Assembly: GCF_025380365.1 (NCBI RefSeq)
Contig: NZ_JAOCQF010000001.1
Span: 1,910,245-1,974,244 of the forward strand
From: Albidovulum sediminis
GTDB lineage: Bacteria > Pseudomonadota > Alphaproteobacteria > Rhodobacterales > Rhodobacteraceae
Direction: 5' to 3'
Length of the DNA: 64,000 nucleotides
Part shown: one piece after another, positions 43,952 through 53,814 of the stretch
Position numbering within the stretch: position 1 is the stretch's first letter
Layout: every line of letters begins with the position of its first letter
The notes under the pieces: model-generated
What the model saw: the letters and a program-made list of their open reading frames with translations, nothing else
Database searches by the model: none
Told to the model about the DNA's origin: nothing
Position numbers and translations under genes: made by a program

Positions 43952-45454
43952 TCAGAACAGGCTGCCCTGGAACGGCGGCGGATCGCCCTTCGGCTTTTTC
44001 GGCTTGGACGCATCGCCCGAGGTGGCCGGCAGGCGGCCGTCCTGGAACTCGATCTCGAACGTCCCGGCGGCTTCGGCGGCCGCGCGCGTGGTCAGGACGC
44101 CGCCCTCACCCCTGACGACGGCATAGCCACGCCGGAGCGTTTCGGTATAGCCAAGCGTCAGGCGCATGCGATCCAGCGATGCCAGGCGCTCGGACAGCGT
44201 TTCGAACCTCTGGCGCATCGCGGCGGCCTGGCGGGTGCCGATTTGGGCAATCTCTTCCCGGCGGCGGCCAATTTCGCGCCCGGCGTCGCGCGCCAGCCGC
44301 GCCAGCGCCGGGGAAAGCCGGCCCGCCCGGTCCGCAAGCAGCCGCCGCTCGCGCCCGATGTAGCCGGTCAGGAGCGCGGGCTGCATCCGCGCGGCCGACG
44401 AGTTGAAGGCCGCCCGCTTCCGGGTCGCGGCCGCCAGCAGCGCCGGGCCCAGCCGGTCGGACCAGTTGTCGAACCGCTGCCGCGCGGGATCAAGCAGCGC
44501 CTCGGGCCGGCCAAGCGCGCGCGACAGGTCGGCCAGGCGCTGCGCCCTCTGGTCCTGCCGCAGCCGGGTGGCGCGGGTGAGCCGCGCGCCCTGTTCCGCA
44601 GCCCAGGCCAGCAGTTCCATCCGGACCGGCACCGCCATCTCCGCGGCCGCCGTCGGGGTGGGGGCGCGGCGGTCGGCGGCGTGGTCGATCAGCGTGGTGT
44701 CGGTTTCGTGCCCGACGGCAGAGATCAGCGGGATCCGGGACGCCGCGGCGGCGCGCACGACGATTTCCTCGTTGAAGCCCCAGAGATCCTCGATCGAGCC
44801 GCCGCCGCGCGCGACGATGATCAGGTCCGGGCGCGGCACCGGCCCGCCCGGTGCCAGCGCGTTGAAGCCCTGGATCGCGGCCGCCACCTCGGGCGCGCAC
44901 TTCTCGCCCTGCACTGCGACCGGCCAGATCAGGACGCGGCGCGGGAAACGGTCGCGCAGGCGGTGCAGGATGTCGCGGATCACCGCACCGGAGGGCGAGG
45001 TGACGACGCCGATCACCTCCGGCAGGAAGGGGATGGGCTTCTTGCGGGCGGCATCGAACAGCCCCTCGGCCGCCAGTGCCGCCTTGCGCTTTTCGAGCAT
45101 CACCATCAGCGCGCCGGCACCCGCCGGCACGATGTCCTCGACAATCAGCTGGTATTTCGACTGGCCCGGAAAAGTGGTGAGCCGGCCGATGGCGATGACC
45201 TCCATCCCTTCTTCGGGGCGCACCGTCATGCGCGCCGCCTGCCCCTTCCAGCTGACCGCCGCGATGACCGCGCGGTCGTCCTTCAGGTCGAAGTAGAGAT
45301 GCCCAGACGACGGGCGCGACACGCGCGAAACCTCTCCGCGCACCCGGACATGGGCGAACTCGCCCTCGATCACGCGTTTCACCGCGCCCGAGATTTCCGA
45401 GACGGTATATTCGGGTTGGTTGCCGCGCGGGGCGTCGTCGTCGAGAAGGTCCAT
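43952..45454 (-). CDS. xseA: exodeoxyribonuclease VII large subunit
   Basis: 500 residues. The N-terminal OB-fold (about 15-110, VRGEVSRVSRPSSGHLYFDL) binds single-stranded DNA. The catalytic domain includes VTSPSGAVIRDILHRL, VARGGGSIEDLWGFN and SAVGHETDTTLIDHAADRRAPTPT. A long helical region follows. It degrades ssDNA with XseB, which is not in this window. It is divergent from purD. Confidence 0.95.
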   Translation of the reverse strand: MDLLDDDAPRGNQPEYTVSEISGAVKRVIEGEFAHVRVRGEVSRVSRPSSGHLYFDLKDDRAVIAAVSWKGQAARMTVRPEEGMEVIAIGRLTTFPGQSKYQLIVEDIVPAGAGALMVMLEKRKAALAAEGLFDAARKKPIPFLPEVIGVVTSPSGAVIRDILHRLRDRFPRRVLIWPVAVQGEKCAPEVAAAIQGFNALAPGGPVPRPDLIIVARGGGSIEDLWGFNEEIVVRAAAASRIPLISAVGHETDTTLIDHAADRRAPTPTAAAEMAVPVRMELLAWAAEQGARLTRATRLRQDQRAQRLADLSRALGRPEALLDPARQRFDNWSDRLGPALLAAATRKRAAFNSSAARMQPALLTGYIGRERRLLADRAGRLSPALARLARDAGREIGRRREEIAQIGTRQAAAMRQRFETLSERLASLDRMRLTLGYTETLRRGYAVVRGEGGVLTTRAAAEAAGTFEIEFQDGRLPATSGDASKPKKPKGDPPPFQGSLF

Positions 45455-45519
45455 GGCGCTTGTATCCTTTGGTCCCCCACCTTAGAACGCGCGCGGACGA
45501 AGGCCAAGGGAGCGGGCGC

Positions 45520-46782
45520 ATGAACATCCTCATCCTCGGCGGCGGCGGGCGGGAACATGCGCTGGCCTGGGCCGTAAAGCAGAACCCGAAATGCGACCGC
45601 CTGATCGTGGCGCCCGGCAATGCCGGCATCGCCGCCATCGCCGATTGTGCCGACATCGACATCCTCTCCGGCCCGACCGTCGTCACCTTCGCCGAGGAGA
45701 ACGCGGTCGACTTCGTCATCGTCGGGCCCGAGGCGCCCTTGGCCGCAGGCGTCGCCGATGCGCTGCGCGCGGCGGGCATCCTGACCTTCGGCCCGTCCGC
45801 CGCGGCGGCGCGGCTGGAGGCATCGAAGGCCTTCACCAAGGAGATCTGCGATGCCGCGGGCGCGCCCACGGCCGCCTACGCCCGCTTCACCGACAAGGCG
45901 GCAGCCACCGAATACATCCGGCGCATGGGCGCGCCCATCGTCGTCAAGGCGGACGGGCTGGCGGCGGGCAAGGGCGTGGTCGTCGCCATGACCCTGGACG
46001 AGGCGCTCGCCGCGCTGGACGACATGTTCGGCGGCAGCCTTGGCGCGGCCGGGGCCGAGGTGGTGATCGAGGAGTTCATGGAGGGCGAGGAGGCGTCGTT
46101 CTTCGTCCTCTGCGACGGGACCGACGTCCTGCCCGTGGGCACCGCGCAGGACCACAAGCGGGTGGGCGACGGCGACACCGGACCCAACACCGGCGGCATG
46201 GGGGCCTATTCCCCTGCCCCGGTCCTTTCCGACGCGATCGCGCGGCGCGCGCTCGACGAGATCGTGAAGCCGACCGTGGCCGAGATGGCCCGGCGCGGGA
46301 CGCCGTTCCAGGGCGTGCTTTACGCCGGGCTGATGATCCGGGACGGGGCGCCGCGACTGGTCGAATACAACGTCCGCTTCGGCGACCCCGAATGCCAGGT
46401 GCTGATGATGCGGCTCGGGGCGCAGGCGCTCGACCTGATGCTCGCCTGCGCCGAGGGCCGGCTGGCTGCGGCATCGGTCAACTGGGCGGCGGACCACGCG
46501 CTGACGGTGGTGATGGCGGCCGATGGCTATCCGGGCAGCTACCGCAAGGGCAGCGCGATCCGGGGCCTCGACGCCCTGCCCGAGGACAGCTTCCGCATGG
46601 TCTTCCACGCCGGCACCGCCGAGCGGGAGGGGCACATCGTTGCCACCGGCGGGCGCGTCCTGAACGTCACCGCGCGCGGTCAGTCCCTGCGCGAGGCGCG
46701 CGACCGCGCCTATGCGATGGTCGACGCGATCGACTGGCCCGAGGGGTTCTGCCGCCGCGATATCGGCTGGCGCGCGCTGTAG
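45520..46782 (+). CDS. purD: phosphoribosylamine-glycine ligase
   Basis: 420 residues, ATP-grasp fold. It makes glycinamide ribonucleotide in purine synthesis. MNILILGGGGREHALAWA, VVKADGLAAGKGVVVA, DGDTGPNTGGMGAYSPAP and VEYNVRFGDPECQ are diagnostic. The ATG at 45520 has AAGGGAG upstream; an upstream GTG in the same frame is not needed. Confidence 0.97.
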   Translation: MNILILGGGGREHALAWAVKQNPKCDRLIVAPGNAGIAAIADCADIDILSGPTVVTFAEENAVDFVIVGPEAPLAAGVADALRAAGILTFGPSAAAARLEASKAFTKEICDAAGAPTAAYARFTDKAAATEYIRRMGAPIVVKADGLAAGKGVVVAMTLDEALAALDDMFGGSLGAAGAEVVIEEFMEGEEASFFVLCDGTDVLPVGTAQDHKRVGDGDTGPNTGGMGAYSPAPVLSDAIARRALDEIVKPTVAEMARRGTPFQGVLYAGLMIRDGAPRLVEYNVRFGDPECQVLMMRLGAQALDLMLACAEGRLAAASVNWAADHALTVVMAADGYPGSYRKGSAIRGLDALPEDSFRMVFHAGTAEREGHIVATGGRVLNVTARGQSLREARDRAYAMVDAIDWPEGFCRRDIGWRAL

Positions 46783-46834
46783 AGCCACCGCGACGGCGCT
46801 TGCCCTTCGCTGGCCGTGGCCTTAGGCAAGGGGC

Positions 46835-47647
46835 ATGAGACTCCTTTTTCTCGGCGATGTGATGGGGCGCGCGGGCCGCGCGGCGGTGACCGGGCGGCTG
46901 AAGGCGCTCAGGGCGGACTGGGGCCTCGACTTTGTCGTGGTCAACGGCGAAAACGCGACCTCGGGCGCCGGGCTTTCGCCCGAGCATGCGCGCATTTTGC
47001 TCGATGCCGGGGCCGATTGCCTGACGCTGGGCGATCACGCCTTCGACCAGAAGGGGATGCTGTCCTTCATCGAGAACGAGCCGCGCATCCTGCGCCCGCT
47101 CAACTATGCGCGGCTTGCACCGGGGAAGGGCGCGCGGATCTTCGCGGCGCCGGGCGGGCGCAAGGTGCTGGTCACGCAGGCGCTGGGCCGCGTCTTCATG
47201 AAACAGCCCTTCGACGATCCGTTCTCGGCCATCGACGCCACGCTGCGCGCCCATCCGCTGGGCGGGGCGGTACAGGCGGCGCTGGTCGATTTCCATGCCG
47301 AGGCGACGAGCGAGAAGATGGGGATGGGCCACTGGTGCGACGGGCGCGCCAGCCTTGTCGTCGGCACCCACACCCATGTGCCTACCGGGGACGCGCAAAT
47401 TCTCATGGGCGGGACCGGCTATCTGAGCGATGCGGGCATGTGCGGCGACTACAATTCCATCATCGGGATGGAAAAGCTCGAACCCATGCGCCGCTTCGTC
47501 ACCGGCATGGTCAAGGACCGCTTCACCCCCGCCGCCGGCGAGGCGACGCTGTCGGGCGTCTTCGTCGAGACCGACGACCGCACCGGACTTGCACAGAAAA
47601 TCCGCATGATCCGCCTTGGCGGGCGTCTTGAGGCGGCCGCGCCGTGA
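46835..47647 (+). CDS. YmdB-family metallophosphoesterase (TIGR00282)
   Basis: 270 residues. The dimetal phosphoesterase residues are D8 (FLGDVMGRAGR), E39-N40 (NGENA), H154, and the GTHTHVPTGD motif. The position normally Asn in GNHxWD is D67 here (GDHAFDQK). Family members hydrolyse cyclic nucleotides such as cAMP in vitro and influence RNA decay and biofilm switching in Bacillus. Its real substrate here is unknown. Confidence 0.87.
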   Translation: MRLLFLGDVMGRAGRAAVTGRLKALRADWGLDFVVVNGENATSGAGLSPEHARILLDAGADCLTLGDHAFDQKGMLSFIENEPRILRPLNYARLAPGKGARIFAAPGGRKVLVTQALGRVFMKQPFDDPFSAIDATLRAHPLGGAVQAALVDFHAEATSEKMGMGHWCDGRASLVVGTHTHVPTGDAQILMGGTGYLSDAGMCGDYNSIIGMEKLEPMRRFVTGMVKDRFTPAAGEATLSGVFVETDDRTGLAQKIRMIRLGGRLEAAAP

Positions 47648-47720
47648 CCCCAGCGCCGCGTCGCGCTTGCATGGTCACGCCGTTTCTGTATGCCTCTGCC
47701 TCATCCGACCGGGAGGAATG

Positions 47721-49499
47721 ATGCTCCACCTCGACCTGCCCCAGACCGCCGAGGCGATCATCGCGCTTGCCATCCTCGCCACCATGCTGGTGATGTTCGT
47801 GCGCGAAAGCTTCCCGGTCGAGGTGGTGGCGATCGGCGGGGCGGCGGTGATGCTGGTGCTGGGGATCCTGCCGCACGAGGCGGTGTCGGGCGTTCTGTCG
47901 AACAACGCGCCGTGGACGATCGCGGCCATGTTCATCATCGTCGGCGCGCTGGTGCGCACAGGCGCGCTTGAAACGCTGAGCACCGTGGCCACACAGAACG
48001 TGGAACGCCACCCGGTCCGCACGCTTGCGGGCGTCGGCCTATTGGCAACCGGGCTTTCGGCCTTTCTCAACAATACGCCCCTTGTCATCGTGATGATCCC
48101 TATCTTCATCACGCTGTCGAAGAAGCTTGCCGTCGCGCCCTCGAAGATGCTGATCCCGCTCAGCTACATGACGATCCTCGGCGGCACGCTGACGATGATC
48201 GGCACCTCGACCAACCTCGTCGTCGATGGCGTGGCGCGCGCCAGCGGGATCGAGCATTTCGGCATCTTCGAGATCACGCCGCTCGGGCTCTGCGTGGCGC
48301 TGGCCGGTCTGGCCTATCTCGCGCTGTTTTCGCGGCGCCTGCTGCCGACGCGCGATTCGATGTCGGCCCTTCTGGCCGACAAGTCGAAGATGAAGTTCTT
48401 CACCGAGGTCGCGGTACCGGAGGAGTCGGAACTTCTGGGCAAGGCGCTGGACGAGGTCGACATCTTCAAGCGCGGCAGCGTCCGGGTCGTCGACGTGTTG
48501 CGCGGCGATGCCTCGCTCCGGCGCGATCTGTCCGCCGTCCGGCTTCAGTCCGGGGACCGGGTCGTGCTGCGCACGCCGATGTCCGAGGTGCTGGGCCTGC
48601 AATCGAACAAGCAGGTCCGCATCGTCGACAAGCTGTCATCGGTGCAGACCGAGACGGTCGAGGTGCTGATCACCCAGGGTTGCCACATGGTCGGCCGCTC
48701 GCTTGGGTCGATGCGCCTGCGCCGTCGCTACGGCGTCTATCCACTGGCCGTGCACCGGCGGAACCAGAACATCGGCCGCCAGCTTGACGACCTGATCGTT
48801 CAGGTGGGTGACACCCTGCTTCTGGAAGGCGCGCCCGAGGACATCGGCCGGCTTGCCGCCGACATGGAACTGGTCGACGTCGGCCGCCCGACGCAGCGCG
48901 CCTATCGCCGCAAACACGCCCCCGTCGTGATCGGCGTTCTCGCCGGGATCGTCCTGCTGTCGGCCTTCGATCTCGCGCCGATCCAGCTTCTGGCCTTCGT
49001 CGGCGTCGCGGTCGTGCTCGTGACCGGCTGCATCGACGCGGAAGAGGCGTTCTCGGCAGTCGACGGGCGCCTGATGGGGCTGCTGTTCGGGATGCTGGGC
49101 GTGGGCGCGGGGCTTGAGAATTCAGGGGCCGTCGATCTGATCGTTGCCTGGGCGGCGCCGGCGCTGAAAGGGTTGCCGCCCTATGTGCTGGTCTTCCTCG
49201 TCTATGCCGGCACCTCGTTCCTGACCGAGATCGTTTCGAACAACGCGGTTGCGGTGATCGTCACCCCGGTCGTGATCGGGCTGGCGCAGACGATGGGCGT
49301 AGACCCGCGCCCGCTGATCGTTACGGTGATGATCGGCGCCTCCGCCTCCTTCGCGACCCCGATCGGGTATCAGACCAACACGCTCGTCTATGGTCCGGGC
49401 GGCTACCGGTTCACCGATTTCGTGCGCTTCGGGGTGCCGCTGAATGTCATCAGCGCCATCGTCTGCACCATTGTGGTGCCGCTGTTCTACGATTTCTGA
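47721..49499 (+). CDS. SLC13-family permease with internal RCK_C domains, copy 1
   Basis: 592 residues. Two transmembrane blocks (about 1-180 and 395-592) of the divalent anion/Na+ symporter type, with FLNNTPLVIVMIPI and GTLTMIGTSTNLVVDG, flank a cytosolic region (about 205-380) with two TrkA_C/RCK_C-type domains. It probably carries sulfate, phosphate or dicarboxylate. The second of two adjacent ATGs is chosen because GGGAGG is then 4 bases away. It converges with a paralogue, with 6 bases between stops. Confidence 0.85.
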   Translation: MLHLDLPQTAEAIIALAILATMLVMFVRESFPVEVVAIGGAAVMLVLGILPHEAVSGVLSNNAPWTIAAMFIIVGALVRTGALETLSTVATQNVERHPVRTLAGVGLLATGLSAFLNNTPLVIVMIPIFITLSKKLAVAPSKMLIPLSYMTILGGTLTMIGTSTNLVVDGVARASGIEHFGIFEITPLGLCVALAGLAYLALFSRRLLPTRDSMSALLADKSKMKFFTEVAVPEESELLGKALDEVDIFKRGSVRVVDVLRGDASLRRDLSAVRLQSGDRVVLRTPMSEVLGLQSNKQVRIVDKLSSVQTETVEVLITQGCHMVGRSLGSMRLRRRYGVYPLAVHRRNQNIGRQLDDLIVQVGDTLLLEGAPEDIGRLAADMELVDVGRPTQRAYRRKHAPVVIGVLAGIVLLSAFDLAPIQLLAFVGVAVVLVTGCIDAEEAFSAVDGRLMGLLFGMLGVGAGLENSGAVDLIVAWAAPALKGLPPYVLVFLVYAGTSFLTEIVSNNAVAVIVTPVVIGLAQTMGVDPRPLIVTVMIGASASFATPIGYQTNTLVYGPGGYRFTDFVRFGVPLNVISAIVCTIVVPLFYDF

Positions 49500-49505
49500 G
49501 CCCGC

Positions 49506-51275
49506 TCAGAGCGGCCAGAAGACGAGGATGGCAGGAAGGCCGGTCGCAATGACCAGCACCTCGAGTGGAAGGCCCATCCGCCAGTAGTCGCCGAAGCGGT
49601 ACTGGCCCGGCCCAAGGATCAGCATATTGTTCTTGTGCCCGATCGGCGTCAGGAAGGCGCAGGATGCGGCGACGGCCACGGCCATGAGGAACGGATCGGG
49701 CGAGGCGCCCAGCGCATCGGCCATGGCGATGCCCACCGGCGCCGCGACGATGGCGGTCGCGGTGTTGTTCAGCACATCCGAAAGCGTCATCGTGACGATC
49801 ATGAGAAGCCCGACCGCGACCCATGCCGGGGCCCCAGCGCTGAGGTCGAGGAGCGCCGAGGCGATCAGCGTCGTGCCGCCCGAGGACTCGAGTGCCGCAC
49901 CGAGCGGGATCATCGACCCAAGCAGGACGATCACCGGCCATTCGACATGGTCGTAGACCTCGGCCAGCGGAAGGATGCGATAGCCGACGTAGCCGGCGAC
50001 GACGCACCCCAGGGCGACCGGCAGATCGACAAGCCCGATGCTGGCGGCGATCACCGCCAGAGCGAAGATCGCAATGGCGGCGAACGTGTGTTCGGGGCGG
50101 GTCGTCGTCCGGTTGCCTTCGGCCATCGGCAGGCATCCAAGCCAGTCCAGCACCTGCCCTGCCCGGTCCGCCGGAGCGAGCAGCAGCAACACGTCGCCGG
50201 CCCGGACGGCCGCCTTCCGAAGCGGGCCCGTGACCGCGCGCCCCTGCCGCGACAGGCCCATGAGCGCCGTGCCGTGGCGCCAGATCAGGCCGACCGACTC
50301 CGCGCTTTTGCCGGCGATCCGGGCGCCGGCGGGGACGGCGGCCTGCACCAGCACAAGACCCGCGCGTTCCGCCTCTAGGTAATGCTTGCGCCGGCTGTCC
50401 GCGAAGTCGAGTTTCAGGCCGGCGCGCAGGCTGTCCAGCGCCTCCGACCCCGCCTCAAGGCGCAGGACATCCCCCGCACGAAGCTGGAAATCTGCCGGCG
50501 TCGCGGTGCGCGCGCGGCCGTCGCGGACGATGGCCACAAGCGTCGCGCCGACGCGGTCGGCCTCGTCCTGCAATCGTGACAGCGGTTGACCGGCAATGGA
50601 TGCCGCTTCGGAGACCACCAGTTCTGCGACGAAGGCGGCGACGTCGGGGCGGGCGTCGCGCTCCTCCCTCAGGGGGATGAGCCGCCAGCCGACAAGCGCG
50701 ACGAACATCACGCCCGCCAGAGCGACGATGCCCCCGACCGGGGCGAAATCGAACATCGCGAATGGTGCGCCCAGCGCATCACCGCGGATCGTGGCGACGA
50801 TGATGTTGGGCGGCGTGCCGATCAGCGTGATCATGCCGCCCAGGATGGTCGCGAAGGACAGCGGCATCAGCGTCCGCCCAGGCGCGCGACCCTCCTGCCG
50901 CGCGGTCGAGACGTCCACCGGCATCAGGATCGCGAGTGCGGCGACATTGTTCATGAACGCCGACATGAGCCCGCCGATCGCACCCATCATGGCGACATGC
51001 GCGCCCAGGGCGCGCCCCGGCCGAATGAACCGGCGGGTCAGCATCAGCACGGCCCCCGCCCGTGTCAGCCCGGCCGAAACCACAAGCACGAGGGCGACCA
51101 CCAGCGTCGCCGGGTGGCCGAACCCGTCGAAGGCGGTTGCGGCGGGCACCACGCCCAGAAGCACGGCCGCCAAGAGGGCGGCAAAGGCCACCGCATCGTA
51201 TCGCCAGCGACCGGAGATCAGCGCCGCGAACACCAGCGCGAACAGGGAAAACAGGATGATCTGCTCTCGCGTCAT
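49506..51275 (-). CDS. SLC13-family permease with internal RCK_C domains, copy 2
   Basis: 589 residues with the same layout as the neighbour: membrane block, two RCK_C-like domains (about 210-375), and a second membrane block. Motifs are SAFMNNVAALAILMPV and GGMITLIGTPPNIIVA, and LSDVLNNTATAIVAAPVG in the second half. The ATG at 51275 has GGAGG 9 bases upstream; the open frame upstream is not coding. Substrate undetermined; sequence differs substantially from copy 1. Confidence 0.85.
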   Translation of the reverse strand: MTREQIILFSLFALVFAALISGRWRYDAVAFAALLAAVLLGVVPAATAFDGFGHPATLVVALVLVVSAGLTRAGAVLMLTRRFIRPGRALGAHVAMMGAIGGLMSAFMNNVAALAILMPVDVSTARQEGRAPGRTLMPLSFATILGGMITLIGTPPNIIVATIRGDALGAPFAMFDFAPVGGIVALAGVMFVALVGWRLIPLREERDARPDVAAFVAELVVSEAASIAGQPLSRLQDEADRVGATLVAIVRDGRARTATPADFQLRAGDVLRLEAGSEALDSLRAGLKLDFADSRRKHYLEAERAGLVLVQAAVPAGARIAGKSAESVGLIWRHGTALMGLSRQGRAVTGPLRKAAVRAGDVLLLLAPADRAGQVLDWLGCLPMAEGNRTTTRPEHTFAAIAIFALAVIAASIGLVDLPVALGCVVAGYVGYRILPLAEVYDHVEWPVIVLLGSMIPLGAALESSGGTTLIASALLDLSAGAPAWVAVGLLMIVTMTLSDVLNNTATAIVAAPVGIAMADALGASPDPFLMAVAVAASCAFLTPIGHKNNMLILGPGQYRFGDYWRMGLPLEVLVIATGLPAILVFWPL

Positions 51276-51423
51276 GGCGACGGCCTCCTTCACCCATTGA
51301 AACCGCCCGCATTGGCGCCGGCAACCCCGCTTTGCCCCTGCCCCGCGATATGTCGCGCCGGGGTTGCGGCCCCCCCGGCGCGTGACATATAGAGGCGCCT
51401 GCGAAATTCCGACGGAGAAGGTC

Positions 51424-52167
51424 ATGGCCGGCCATTCAAAATGGGCCAACATCCAGCACCGCAAGGGGCGGCAGGATGCGGCGCGCTCGAAGCTGTTCTC
51501 GAAACTGGCGAAGGAAATCACCGTCGCCGCGAAGATGGGCGACCCGGACCCGGACAAGAACCCGCGCCTGCGCCTGGCGGTCAAGGCGGCCAAGGCGGTG
51601 TCCTGCCCGAAGGACGTGATCGAGCGCGCGATCAAGAAATCGCTCGGCGGCGACGCCGAGGACTATACCGAGATCCGCTATGAGGGCTACGGGATCAACG
51701 GCATCGCCATCATCGTCGAGGCGATGACCGACAACCTCAACCGCACCGCGTCGAACGTGCGCAGCTATTTCACCAAATGCGGCGGCAACCTTGGCCAGAC
51801 CGGGTCCGTCAGCCACAGCTTCGACCGGGTGGGCGAAATCTCCTACCCCGTCTCGGCGGGCGATGCCGACACGGTGATGATGGCGGCCCTCGAGGCGGGC
51901 GCGGACGACGTCGAATCCGACGAGGACGGCCACTGGATCTACTGCAAGGTCGAGGACCTGTCCGAGGTCTCCGACAAGCTTGAGAAGATCCTCGGCGAAT
52001 CGACCGAATCCAAGCTGATCTGGAAGCCCCAAAGCCGGACCGAGGTCGATCTGGAGACCGCCAACAAGCTCATGCGGCTTGTCGACATGCTGGAAGAGGA
52101 CGACGACGTCCAGACGGTGACGCACAACTTCGACATGTCCGAAGAGGTGGCGGCGCAACTCGCCTGA
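51424..52167 (+). CDS. yebC: YebC/PmpR-family protein
   Basis: 247 residues beginning [19 protein letters not shown], the invariant family N-terminus. Originally called a transcription regulator; recent work on the family links it to ribosome function on proline stretches. ACGGAGAAGGTC precedes the ATG. Monocistronic, converging on argP. Confidence 0.95.
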   Translation: MAGHSKWANIQHRKGRQDAARSKLFSKLAKEITVAAKMGDPDPDKNPRLRLAVKAAKAVSCPKDVIERAIKKSLGGDAEDYTEIRYEGYGINGIAIIVEAMTDNLNRTASNVRSYFTKCGGNLGQTGSVSHSFDRVGEISYPVSAGDADTVMMAALEAGADDVESDEDGHWIYCKVEDLSEVSDKLEKILGESTESKLIWKPQSRTEVDLETANKLMRLVDMLEEDDDVQTVTHNFDMSEEVAAQLA

Positions 52168-52203
52168 GGCTGGAAACCACTACCGGGCCCGCACGCCGCC
52201 GGA

Positions 52204-53091
52204 TCAGCCCACAGGCAACAGAGAAGCTGCGGCAGCCCTGCGGACCGCCTGTGTAAGGGGTTTGAGGGCTGCGGCCATGATGCGCCCGACCTGCCAGTAA
52301 AGCGGAACGTCGAGCGGCCGGTCGGGGCGCAGCGAGACGAGCCGTCCCGCCTGGATAGGATCGTGCACCAGCGCTTCGGGGAATACGCCCCAGCCTAGCC
52401 CGAGCAGGGCCGCATCGACGAAGCCCTGGCTTGACGGAAGATAGTGCGTCGGCAGGACGACAGGCCGCCCGGCCAGATCCTGCGCCCAGATCGACTGAAG
52501 CCGGTCCTTCTGGTTGAAGGTCAGGGCGGGGGCGCTTGCCAGTGCCTCGGCTGTCGGCGGCCCGCCCGGGAACCACTTGCGGACATAGGCCGGGCTGGCG
52601 GCCGCGAGGAACCGCTGGCGCCCCAGCGGATAGACGTTGCACCCCGGCACAGGTTTCGCCTGACCGGTGACCGCGCCCTGCACCTCGCCCCGGCTCAGCC
52701 AGTCGGTGGAGTGTTCCTGATCGTCGACGACGATGTCGAAAAGGGAACCGGGCATGCTGCACAGCGCGGGCAGGAACCAGGTCGCCAGGCTGTCGGCATT
52801 GACGGCGATGCGCAACGTCGGCGGGGCGTCCGGGGCGAAGCCTGCCACATCCTCGGCAAGCGCCTGCTCCAGCAGGCTCAGATCTTCGGCATGCCGCGCC
52901 AGCCTTGCGCCAAGCGGCGTGGCCACGCAAGGCACGCCCCGCAGCACAAGGGGTGCGCCCATGCGATCCTCCAGCGCCTTGATGCGCTGTGAAACGGCCG
53001 AGGGTGTCACGCCGATCACCGCTGCCGCAGCCTCGAAGCTTCCGTGCCGCAAGATCGTGGCAAGCGTCCGGAGTTGGACGGGATCGATCAT
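52204..53091 (-). CDS. argP: LysR-family regulator, ArgP/LysG type
   Basis: 295 residues. The helix-turn-helix is in FEAAAAVIGVTPSAVSQRIK, and the effector domain carries the ArgP-like TLRIAVNADSLATWFLPAL. ArgP/LysG activates divergent argO/lysE on sensing lysine or arginine, and that gene is exactly what lies across the 84-base spacer. A perfect palindrome in the spacer fits a LysR T-N11-A operator. Confidence 0.92.
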   Translation of the reverse strand: MIDPVQLRTLATILRHGSFEAAAAVIGVTPSAVSQRIKALEDRMGAPLVLRGVPCVATPLGARLARHAEDLSLLEQALAEDVAGFAPDAPPTLRIAVNADSLATWFLPALCSMPGSLFDIVVDDQEHSTDWLSRGEVQGAVTGQAKPVPGCNVYPLGRQRFLAAASPAYVRKWFPGGPPTAEALASAPALTFNQKDRLQSIWAQDLAGRPVVLPTHYLPSSQGFVDAALLGLGWGVFPEALVHDPIQAGRLVSLRPDRPLDVPLYWQVGRIMAAALKPLTQAVRRAAAASLLPVG

Positions 53092-53120
53092 TAGAAAAAC
53101 TTAATCTCCATCAGAATGAT

Positions 53121-53135
53121 GATTTAGACTAAATC
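53121..53135. promoter_or_regulatory. perfect palindrome operator between argP and argO
   Basis: GATTTAG-A-CTAAATC is a perfect 7-1-7 palindrome centred between the divergent genes, containing T-N11-A. Its position 30 bases from argP and 41 from argO suits LysR-type control of both promoters. Confidence 0.65.
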
Positions 53136-53175
53136 ACCTTTGCCAGGTATTGCGAAGGAAAATCGGAGAAAATAC

Positions 53176-53778
53176 ATGCAATTCGCCTATCTTTCCGGAT
53201 TCCAGCTTGGTCTTGGCCTGATCGTCGCGATCGGGGCGCAGAACGCCTTTGTCTTGCGGCAGGGCTTGCGGGGCGAGCATGTCTTTGCCGTGGCGCTGTT
53301 CTGCGCGCTGTCCGATGCGATCCTGATCGCGCTCGGCGTCTCTGGCTTTGCGGTCGCAAGCCGCGCCCTGCCCTGGCTTGGCCCGGTCCTGCTCTGGGGG
53401 GGCGTCGCGTTTCTGGCGGCCTATGGCGCGCGCGCGGCCTGGCAGGCCCTGCGCGGGGGCGGCGCGCTCCGGGCCAGCGGCGACGCGGGCACGGCGCTTC
53501 TTCCCACCCTTCTCGCCATCGCCGGCATGACCTGGCTGAACCCGCATGTCTGGCTCGACACTGTGGTTTTCCTCGGCTCGATCTCGGCGCAGTACCCCGA
53601 CCGGCAGACCGCCTTCGGCCTCGGCGCAGCCACGGCGTCCTTCGCCTTCTTCTTCGCGCTCGCCTATGGCGCGCGTCTGCTGCAGCCGGTCTTCGCCCGC
53701 CCCGGCGCCTGGCGCGTGCTCGACATGGCCATCGCCGTGGTCATGTGGTCGATTGCCTGGAGCCTCGCCGCGGGGTGA
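53176..53778 (+). CDS. argO: LysE/ArgO-family amino acid exporter
   Basis: 200 residues with about six membrane helices. The family signature LGLIVAIGAQNAFVLRQGL near the N-terminus and GMTWLNPHVWLDTVVFLG in the middle are typical of LysE/ArgO, which export basic amino acids. ATCGGAGAAAATAC precedes the ATG at 53176. Regulated by the divergent ArgP-type gene. Confidence 0.93.
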   Translation: MQFAYLSGFQLGLGLIVAIGAQNAFVLRQGLRGEHVFAVALFCALSDAILIALGVSGFAVASRALPWLGPVLLWGGVAFLAAYGARAAWQALRGGGALRASGDAGTALLPTLLAIAGMTWLNPHVWLDTVVFLGSISAQYPDRQTAFGLGAATASFAFFFALAYGARLLQPVFARPGAWRVLDMAIAVVMWSIAWSLAAG

Positions 53779-53814
53779 CTTGCGGAGGGCGGCCTTTTGC
53801 GGTCATGTCGGCGC

